From Arabidopsis thaliana (lineage: Eukaryota; Streptophyta; Magnoliopsida; Brassicales; Brassicaceae), in the NCBI RefSeq assembly GCF_000001735.4, contig NC_003074.8:12958101-13022100 (forward strand): 64,000 nucleotides of DNA, in the 5' to 3' direction. Below are positions 56,506-64,000 of this stretch, piece after piece (within the stretch, counting starts at the first letter, position 1; the number at the start of each line of letters is the position of its first letter). A program made the translations under genes and the position numbers. The notes under the pieces were generated by a model. It saw nothing but the letters and a program-made list of their open reading frames with translations. It had not been told where the DNA came from and did no database searches.

Positions 56506-58720
56506 TTATTCCTTGTATCTTTCTGTCTTCACTTTGGTTAATCCTTTAGCTTTTGAGGCTTGAGGCTCAATCTCTTCAACTACTCCTGCTTTCAGTAGAC
56601 TTCCAGTGTCATCCTTGATAACTTTCAACTCATCAGCATCTACTATTATCACATTGGTTCCCATCTCTTCATCTCCATTTTCTAATTTAACTATAGAGCA
56701 TAACTTCTTAGTAGTACTCGATTGATCAACTATATCAGACAACTCAGCTGAACCACGCTTAGATGAAGTCATACAAAGTTCATTGTTTGTAGCATCAGAA
56801 CAGTTCTCGCTGCTATTAGTTAACATCAATTGACCCTAACTCACAAAATCGAGAAATATAATAAGCTAAGAGTACAAAAAACTTAATAAGAATAACAAAT
56901 TGTATGAAGTTTTTTGATCATACATGTTCCTCAGACCCAATTGTTAGTGGATCATCCTTAGTGTCTTCAAGCAAACATGATTCTTCTTTGGTTATGTCTG
57001 TTCCAAGATGCACCTTTGTAACTTTGTAAATATCTTTACCACCATAAATATTGGCTTTCTCAACACTGACTAGAAAATGGAATGTCTTTCCACACAAATT
57101 AGTGATGCAATCAGGTATGATCGTAGGATCTTCAATCTATATACATGTCTCACATTAGTACTCTACATTCAATAACATAGACATATAGCTATTACTGGAA
57201 TGATAATATATAAAATAATACCTCTTCGTATTGTCCATCGAGTAACTCTTCAGAAGTTTTTCCAATGAGATTGGTTGCATTATTTTCAAACACCATGAGT
57301 TTAATTTCAGCTGTCTGGTTCATTACACGAACATGAAGCTTGTACCTGGAGTAAAGTGTATTATACATATCAAAATAATATACACTTATAAACATGTTTA
57401 CTTTATGCAAGGACTTCTAGTTTTATTATTTTTTATCTTTTACAAAATAAAAGAGTAATTCTTACCTTGCCTCCACATTTTTGATGCTCTCCTGACATTT
57501 GTCACACCAGAACTTAGGTTTCGTAGGTGCTTGGATCCTCTTAACAGTACTGATTGATTCTTTAACCAACTCAGTTTTTTTGTTACATTTAGGACATCAA
57601 AAATAGAACCATCCCCAATCGGTATCAATGGCAAAAATGGAACCAAGTATTCTCTATTGCCCAACCTGATTTTCAATACAATAACAATTATAGGTACCTA
57701 AACTAAACACAGTAATTTAGGATTTATTTCAAATATACTTACATCTCTCCCATGAAGTAAATCAACAATTGTTTTGGCAGGATAATCAAAAAAGTCAACT
57801 GATTTAATCTTAATGATGTCACGGTTCACATAATTATCATGAATAGTTAGAGCAAGGCCATCACTTGGTAGTCTGTAAATAAGAATTTGACTGGTTAACA
57901 TGTTTGTGAATTTAAACAGAACAATGTAAGTCATAATTTAAATCAACCCTTACGATTTCACGAACAGCTCCACCTCAGGAACATGAACTGGATTGATGAT
58001 GGCATCCGAAACATCAAAGGCACTTGTAATACTAATCTCACCTAGTTAACAGAATTAGAAAATATATGTTAACTAAGACATGCAAATATACATCCAATAT
58101 GATAACTGTAAACATAGTTAAGGGAAGAGTGGATACCTTTGAAATTATTGATTTTAGCATAGCGTATAAGAACCACTGTCTTCTCGTCATGCTTTACACT
58201 TTTTAAAGAACTGAATACTTTCTCATCAAACATACCCCACAAAGTACAAGACAAACGCTCATTGCTTCAATATAGAGTTTCACGATATCAATATTACTTG
58301 TTTGAACACATAATTGTTATGAATCAAAATTATGTATAACAACTTTGAAGACTTGCCTGGCATCTCTTATTTGAAAGTCTAGTTTTTTGTTTGGTTTGTT
58401 TTGAGCAACAATCTCATCCACTTTATCCACACTGACCACTTGACCTAATATGTCTGCCATTGTAAAGATTACTCTGTTAATATGATCCAAGGTCGCGAGG
58501 ATCAGAGACTCTACACGAACATTCTCATCATAACTCTCAGTCTTAACCCCTTCAAAATCGAAGACTTGCTTGTTTGTTTGAGTTAAAAGAATGATAGGGA
58601 ATTTAGAAAATACTAACCAATTAGAACATTCTCATCATAACTCTCAGTCTTAACCCCTTCAAAATCTCGAAGATCAAGAAAAACTGATGCAAGCCCCGAA
58701 TTCCACCAAGACTCAAAGAT
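56506..58720 (-). pseudogene. Helitron 2 RPA70-like gene, N-terminus lost
   Basis: The first preserved exon (about 58720-58620) reads SWWNSGLASVFLDLRDFEGV and ends DENVLI. After an intron it joins DILGQVVSVDKVDEIVAQNK and KLDFQIRD. Later exons: CTLWGMFDEKVFSSLKSVKH, VVLIRYAKINNFKG, and a zinc ribbon in CPKC and CDKC (about 57595 and 57510) with YKLHVRVMNQTAEIKLMVFE. The final exon is Glu/Lys-rich and ends TKVKTERYKE at 56506. The usual N-terminal OB-fold (compare 22990 in Helitron 1) is gone. Stops occur before RILGSIF (about 57660) and before the CPKC block (about 57605). The first intron contains an 81-bp filler copied from nearby sequence (58479-58559). Confidence 0.8.
58479..58559 (-). 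other. 81-bp templated filler DNA in the first RPA intron
   Basis: 58517-58559 is a 43-bp exact copy of 58624-58666. 58479-58519 is a 41-bp exact copy of 58802-58842. The two copied pieces overlap by three bases (TTC on the minus strand) and are joined in an order not found in the source. This is the structure left by error-prone end joining with template switching. Confidence 0.88.
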
Positions 58721-59062
58721 TCAAAGGCTAAATTATGCAGAAGTGGTGATGATGATGAAGAAACCGATTTGATGATGAATCCACAACACCGAAGGCTAGA
58801 GAATATGATCCAAGGTCGCGAGGATCAGAGACTCTACACGAAACCTAAGTGGTTTGATTCCACAAATTACCTAGAACTGGCAAGAACAATGATTTGATTC
58901 AAGACAAAGTATTAAAGCAAAACAAACTGAATTTCTTATTATCAAAAGCGTGAATACAAATTAGAGAAACAAAGAGCTTAAATAGAAAAGTGCAGCAACG
59001 GTCTAAAATTTAGAAAGTAAACAAATAAATTAGAGAAAACCATGATCTTGCCACCATTGATG
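58721..59062 (-). other. Unassigned retroelement-like sequence at the broken Helitron 2 end
   Basis: On the minus strand it holds CTATTTAAGCTCTTTGTTTC (a TATA-like start region) followed by AATAAGAAATTCAG, reminiscent of an LTR R region. No partner LTR or termini were found. It directly follows the Athila gag remnant. Confidence 0.35.
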
Positions 59063-61260
59063 TCTTCTAGCCGTTGGGCATTAAAAGTGACGCTCCTTTG
59101 GCTTGTGGCGTGATCTTCATGAATCTTCTTAGGTCTGGTGGATGAGATGGATGGCTGAGATCTTCTAGAGTGAGTAAACGAACTGGATCAAGAGGAGGAT
59201 ATTCGATCTTGAGTGAAAAGGCAAGAGATCCTCCGATTAAGGAAAGTTTCTTCTCTCTTGGTTTTGGATGTGTGAACCGAATGTGTGTCATCTCTGCAGC
59301 TCCTAAATGTCGTTTAGTCTTCATAAGGGTGAATATAAACAGCAGGAAGTCTTCAAGTACATCAGGTGGCTCTTTGGTTAGGTTAAGTTTGTCAACTAGT
59401 TCGGTCCTTTGCCTCTTCGGAGGTGGATGCAATTGTAGAGGTGCATTGGTTGGTGTGACAACACGTCCTCGAATAGCAGCAGTGGTCTGAACTTGCAAAG
59501 CAACTTTAGTAGATAGTTCTGGTTCAGCCCATTTGGGGTGTCGATCGACACAGGTAATGGTGTCGATCTACACCATCTCTACAGATCGATTTTCAGCAAC
59601 GAATCCGGAGCTTGCTTCATGTGGACATTTGTTGTTGCTGAGTACCTTGTCATGAACAATAACTGTGTCTATAGAGGTCTCTACAGAGTATGCCTGACCA
59701 TCGATGGGGGGTGGCTTCACTGTAATCCTACATGGGACTATGTCACTGACCTATTCTAAGACAACCCCTGTCTTTGTGTTGTCATCCTGCTTCTCTGGAG
59801 CATCATCTCGTAGCATATCACTCTGAAGAGGGGGTGACAACTTCTCTATATCAACCGGAGGCAACTGAAGTAGAGTCTCATCCATGATACCCATGCAATG
59901 CATCTCAGGAGTCTCCTGCTTAGACAGTCGAGGCAGCAGACAAGGAACTGGTTGTGTGTAGACTTCTCTAGTGACAGGTGGAGATGCAAGGCATATATGT
60001 GGAGTCTGTGTCCATTGTCGATCGACACTAGGAGAGTGTCGAACGACACCACTGTCTGGAATCAATCTTGCTCTGTCAAATGTCAACACTGGCCTGTCTG
60101 TTTGGTACTGGTGTCGATCGACATGAGGTGGGTGTCGTTTGATACCATCGGGAATAAGCTCCTCCTCCTCTGTGAAATTATCGATTCCACTCGATAAAGT
60201 CAAAACAGCGTTGTGAAGATTAATTGGTGTCGATCGACACCCTGATGTATCGATCGACCCTGAGACGTTTCCTGCAACTGGACGAGATGAACTCTGAGCT
60301 GAACGTTCGCAATGAAGGATTGGGTTTAGTTGCTTTCCACTGGGTAGTGTGACTGCATTGATAGATGCTGATGGAGGTCAGAGCTCGGATGTATGAGAGC
60401 GTAGATTGTCAATCTTGCTGTAGAGAGAATCATGTTTGCTTTCGAGCTTTGTTAGGCCTGCAAGAAGCCGCGCAAGCATAGATTCCATCCTGGTCTATGA
60501 TGAGGGTTGACGGGGGGGGGGGGCGTGGATAGGAGCGAAAATTGCTGAAACATGAGTCTCTTTGCTAGCGGTGACTATCTCAGCTGAAATTCATTGGTAA
60601 TGAGGAGTAATGCTTCACTAGTAGTTCTTGTCATGAATATACAGTAGCTCGCTGCATCAAGTTAAGCCTGGTATGGCATGGCTATCCCTCTGTAGAAGAT
60701 ATTGATGAGTTGGCTCTCTTGGAAACCATGTTGGGTACATTCTCTCTAATAGGATTTGAATCTGATCCAAGCTGCCTTGAAACCTTCTGTTGGAGCTTGA
60801 GAAAACGAAGAGATCTTCTCCCGCAGTAATTCTGTCACTGAATCATGAATGCATTCTTCGTGTCAATCCAATTGGTTAGTGAACATGGTTCAAGTTGTCA
60901 CAGCCATGATGTTCCTCTGCCCGCGAGAGAGTGTGGGAAGAGTTTGCAAAGAAGATAATCAGCTGGTACACCTGCTGCTTTGATTGAGGATACTAAGTCT
61001 TCGAAGACTTCTAGATGATCTAGTGGTGATTCATCAGAATGTCCTCGATACTTTCCTCGTGAAACAAGAGTATAGTAGGCAGGGTGAATAGCAAAGTCTT
61101 CTCTTGCAAAAGGAGGTAGATGGATCGCTAATTGATTGGAGTAGAAAAGATCAGCTCTATTGAAGTCGCCTATGGTAGCTGGTCTGTTCTACAGATGGTG
61201 TCGTTTGACACTGTCGTTGAAATCTGCCAGTTGGTTGTTGCGTTCCATCTTGTAGTTCCC
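59063..61260 (-). pseudogene. Gag of a second Athila-type element, decayed
   Basis: Minus-strand pieces read DFAIHPAYYTLVSRGKYRGH, SPLDHLEVFEDLVSSIKAAG, LLCKLFPHSLAGRG, then ELLREKISSFSQAPTEGFKA and HGFQESQLINIFYRGIAMPY, the Retrotrans_gag pattern of Athila (about 61120-60650). Several stops break it. Downstream, at 60500-59530, the frame is full of VSIDT and VDRH peptides coded by the palindrome GGTGTCGATCGACACC. The last part, to 59063, is open (PPPKRQRTELVDKLNLTKEP, EYPPLDPVRLLTLEDLSHPS) and resembles the C-terminal tail of Athila Gag. A run of 12 G at 60512-60523 lies in the middle. Confidence 0.72.
59537..60260. repeat. Cluster of GGTGTCGATCGACACC palindromes
   Basis: Perfect or near-perfect copies occur around 59538, 59559, 60016, 60036, 60110, 60132 and 60226. 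Further copies lie outside the cluster at about 61198, 62349, 62723, 62743 and 62818. The 16-mer is its own reverse complement, and read in frame it gives V-S-I-D-T or V-D-R-H. Spacing is irregular, so this is not a simple tandem repeat. Confidence 0.85.
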
Positions 61261-61370
61261 TTGTCACAGGAAAAAGAAGAAAGAAAACAAGTGAGTAACA
61301 AAATAAAGAAAAATAAAAGCTTAGTCTAAATTCTACGCCTAGTCTAATAGTGTATCAAAGAGAACTTCGG

Positions 61371-61381
61371 CAACGGCGCCA
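61371..61381 (-). other. Primer-binding site of the second Athila-type element
   Basis: On the minus strand TGGCGCCGTTG lies just after the LTR. This is the usual Athila tRNA-Asp-type primer site. Confidence 0.88.
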
Positions 61382-61387
61382 AATTTA

Positions 61388-62556
61388 ATATAGGTCAAAT
61401 TAATTCTAAGACCACTCTCTCAAATAAAGAGGTCAGTTGCAGCACTTAGGGATCGAATTCACAAAGTTCTCGGATCACGCAATAGACTAATGGCAAATCG
61501 AATTATGCTAAGTAAAATAGTAAATAAAATAAAGAGAAACAAAAGTAAACAATAACAATCGATTGGATGGTTGTGAAACAAGATAATAAAAGCGTCAAGC
61601 TTAAGGTATTCTCAAGAGATAGATGATAGTAGGTCTAGAAATAGCTAAGTTGTTATTGAACCGTTCTCGAACTTAAACTATGATTTTAGAGTAACCGGTG
61701 GCGTTCCGCGAAACTCTCTATACTTAGAGCTAAGATAACCGGAGAAGCCGAGAAATCCTATACTAAGCATGCATTATTATTAATTATGATTAGTTCACCT
61801 AGTATCTAAACCAGAGCCCTTCTATGAGCCTACGTGTTCTTTTTTAAATGCCTAGGCTCAACTATGACGGATCAAATAACAAGTATCTATGGCGGGCATA
61901 CCTATTATCTGGAATCAAGTTCTAGTTAGCTACTCTACAACTAGCATTAAGAACAATCAAGAAGAAGAATCCTACAGATAACCTAGCAAGGGGGCAAACT
62001 ACTAAATCATTTATAACCCTAATGAGAAACCCTAACCCTAAGAAGAAGACTACTCAGACATGATCAAAGAAACACAAATCATAGTCTGAATAAGAAATCA
62101 ATGATGAAAATAACAAGAGAAAAGAGTAAGAAAGATCCAAAGGGAGTTTCCACAGGGTTTTGCTCCCAAAGTACAAAAGAGATAGAAAATAGGCTCTCCA
62201 AGCTTAGGTCTAAACAATGACCTAAAAACTATATAAATGTCTTAAAAACGTACTGGGCCTTAACTAAACATAGGAGAAAGTTCTGGGCCGAACTTGGAAA
62301 TCTTCAAAACATCAATAAGTTGCGTCTCAAAATTGCCATCACGTATTGGTGTCGCTCGACACCTACGTGCATTTTCGTCTCCGGATTGCTTCTGCAGCTT
62401 AAGTTGTCTGTTGATCTCCAGAATGCTCATAATCTCCAAATGCATCCCAAACATGTAAATATCTGAAAAGGACTAGAAAAGACTCTAGAAATAACAATTA
62501 GACTCTAAAACCTATACCTAAAACATAGTTAAAACGGTAAAAATAGGGATATATCA
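61388..62556 (-). repeat. Athila-type 5' LTR (about 1.17 kb)
   Basis: On the minus strand it begins TGATATATCCCTATTTTTAC at 62556, ends about 61388, and is followed by the primer site. One GGTGTCGCTCGACACC lies at about 62349. No second copy of this LTR is present in the window, so the element is truncated, probably at the junction with Helitron 2. Confidence 0.82.
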
Positions 62557-64000
62557 CATCTCCTATAGACTCCATCAGATCAATGTTTATAGAGGTAAGG
62601 TTCATCCCAATCGTATCGCCTAATCTCGGGCATAAATCTCAGCATACCATGGGCAATCCTTCTCAACTGCAGTGGCAGCACAGTTCTCTGTCGGTAACTA
62701 GCTCTTAGTCTGATCAGGAAGGTGTTGATTGACACCCTAAGTGGTGTCAGTCGACACCATCGAGCAATGTCTATTTTCATTCCTTTCTGCAAAGTGAGAG
62801 TCGATCAACATAGATGCAGTGTCGATCGACACTGTAGCTCGATTCTCCAACTCAACAATTTCGCAATCGTCTTCCTCAACATTATCACTCGCATCACACA
62901 TCACTTCGAAGGGTAACTCCTAGTCTGGTGGTTGAACTATCAGTGCGCTGATCAACGCCTGTTTGATTTGGTGGAAAGCATCATGACACTCTTCTGTAAA
63001 GTCAAACTTGATTTCCTTGTAGAGTAGAGGTATCAATGGTCTAGCGAGTTTGCAAAAATCCTTGATGAATTTTCTGTAGAAACCATCATGACCAAGGAAA
63101 CTCCTCACTGCTTTGACGTTAACAGGCGCCTAAACGCTTGTCATAACCTTGATCTTAGCCCTGTCAACCTCGATATCATGTTCCGAGATCCTTTGACCAA
63201 GAACTATTCCATCCTGCACCATAAAGTGACATTTTTCCCAATTCAAAACTAGATGTTTCTCCTCCCACCTTGCCAATACCTTGTAGAGTTTCTCTAAAGA
63301 AAACCTCAAATGACGATCCATAAACTGAAAAATCATCCATTCGTCTGTGAAAATAGACATCATACGTCTCTGTAAGGTTGCATTAGCTTTTCAAAGACCG
63401 TAAGGCATCCTTTGATAAGCAAATGTACCATATGGGCAAGTGAATGTACTTATGGTTTGCTAACCTTTCCAACATCTGATCAATAAACGGTAAGGGGAAA
63501 TGGTCCTTTCTGGTTGCAGCATTCAACTTCTTGTAGTCAATGCACATTTGATGACCTATGATTGTCCGTGTAGCAATCAGCTCATCCTCTTCGTTCTTGA
63601 CCATTGTAACTCCTCCTTTCTTAGGATCTACATGAACTGGACTAACCTAACTGGTATATGAAATCAGATAGATGATCCCTGCTTCCAACAGCTTCATGAT
63701 CTCTTTCTTAACAACATCTTCCAAAGTCAGATGGAATCTTCTCTGATGCTCAATTAAAGACTTAGACTCATCCTCAAGGTGGATCCTATGCATGCATATG
63801 TCTGGAGAGATACATGTAATATCATCAAGAGAATAGCTAAGAGCTTTGCGATACTTGCGCAGCCTACATAGCAATAAGGTGAGCTTTGCTTGACTTAGAG
63901 AAGCATTAACAATAACATGGTAAGAAGAATTTTCACCAAGAAACGCGTACCTTAGCCTTGCAGGAAGTGGTTTCAACTCAATTTTGGAGCTTTCTCTGGA
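62557..64000 (-). pseudogene. Athila-type pol fragment (RT, end of RNase H missing, start of integrase), runs off the window
   Basis: Minus strand: KPLPARLRYAFLGENSSYHV, SYSLDDITCISPDICMHRIH, HQMCIDYKKLNAATRKDHFP, LPFIDQMLERLANH, LVLNWEKCHFMVQDGIVLGQ, VRSFLGHDGFYRKFIKDFCK are reverse transcriptase blocks of the Athila clade. RNase H stops after its first residues (LPFEVMCDASD). The rest is missing and the frame passes through a VSIDT-rich linker into the integrase start (CPWYAE; YDWDEPYLYKH, stop, SDGVYRRC). There the LTR at 62556 follows directly. Several stops and frameshifts are present, including one in the catalytic region near 63370. The gene continues beyond 64000. Confidence 0.82.

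Larger units (their letters stand above)
43563..58720 (-). mobile_element. Helitron 2, about 15 kb, 5' end lost, with four OB-fold genes
   Basis: On the minus strand the order is RPA70-like gene (58720-56506), three OB-fold genes in a row (55855-50454), then RepHel (about 50033-44974), the same overall order as Helitron 1. The 3' end is a degenerate hairpin at 43576-43590. The 5' end is missing: the first RPA exon is truncated next to retroelement sequence near 58720, and templated filler DNA sits in its first intron. All genes carry damage, one OB-fold gene only lightly. Confidence 0.8.

Noticed and set aside
58721-59062. Solo LTR at the Helitron 2 border
   Set aside because: A TATA-like region is present but no TG...CA ends or target duplication could be found, so only a weak unassigned call is kept.
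59537-60260. CRISPR-like array because of regularly looking palindromes
   Set aside because: Spacing is irregular, the motif is only 16 bp, it extends into coding frames, and the genome is a plant.
1-64000. tRNA and rRNA genes
   Set aside because: No cloverleaf with A and B boxes and no rRNA core sequence was noticed by eye; a dedicated scan was not possible.

Overview
The window is plant nuclear DNA, almost certainly from the genus Arabidopsis or a close Brassicaceae relative. It looks like pericentromeric heterochromatin. Bases 1-1407 are a diverged array of about 178-bp monomers that I recognise as the Arabidopsis centromeric satellite. Everything after it is transposable-element sequence nested in transposable-element sequence. 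I see no intact host gene, tRNA, rRNA or CRISPR.

Layout: (1) satellite edge, 1-1407. (2) A complete but disabled chromodomain Ty3/gypsy element on the minus strand, 2274-10366. Its two LTRs are each 1155 bp, it has a perfect 5-bp target duplication (AAGAC), and a tRNA-Met-type primer site. (3) A CACTA (En/Spm-like) element of roughly 9.4 kb whose pieces now span about 11462 to 43390, because two other elements inserted into it. One is Helitron 1 (12243-23744, minus). The other is an Athila-type LTR retrotransposon (24561-35556, plus), which split the second CACTA gene. (4) Helitron 2 (about 43563-58720, minus), truncated at its 5' end. It carries a RepHel gene, an RPA70-like gene and, between them, three head-to-tail OB-fold genes. 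(5) Two further Athila-type pieces on the minus strand (58721-64000): an LTR-PBS-gag fragment placed inside the integrase of an older copy.

How the parts work together: the CACTA element encodes a TNPD/TNP2-like transposase (36877-40869), a Transposase_24-like accessory protein (36335 to 23960, interrupted) and an unrecognised opposite-strand protein (41788-42836). Each Helitron pairs a rolling-circle RepHel protein (HUH nuclease plus PIF1-type helicase) with single-strand-binding OB-fold proteins. Helitron 2 is unusual because it carries four OB-fold genes. The plus-strand Athila element keeps Gag, protease and the Athila ORF1 protein but has no reverse transcriptase, RNase H or integrase, so it could only move with help.

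Nearly every gene is broken. Eight of the twelve clearest single-codon stops fit C-to-T or G-to-A changes (W, Q or R codons), which suggests long-term cytosine methylation. The observations I would follow first are the OB-fold cluster of Helitron 2, an 81-bp templated filler at its broken end (58479-58559), and two families of short self-complementary motifs (GTCGATCGAC and ACTCGACC/GGTCGAGT) that have colonised different Athila lineages. All coordinates and motifs were read by eye. Exon borders inside broken genes are approximate, and no database search was run.
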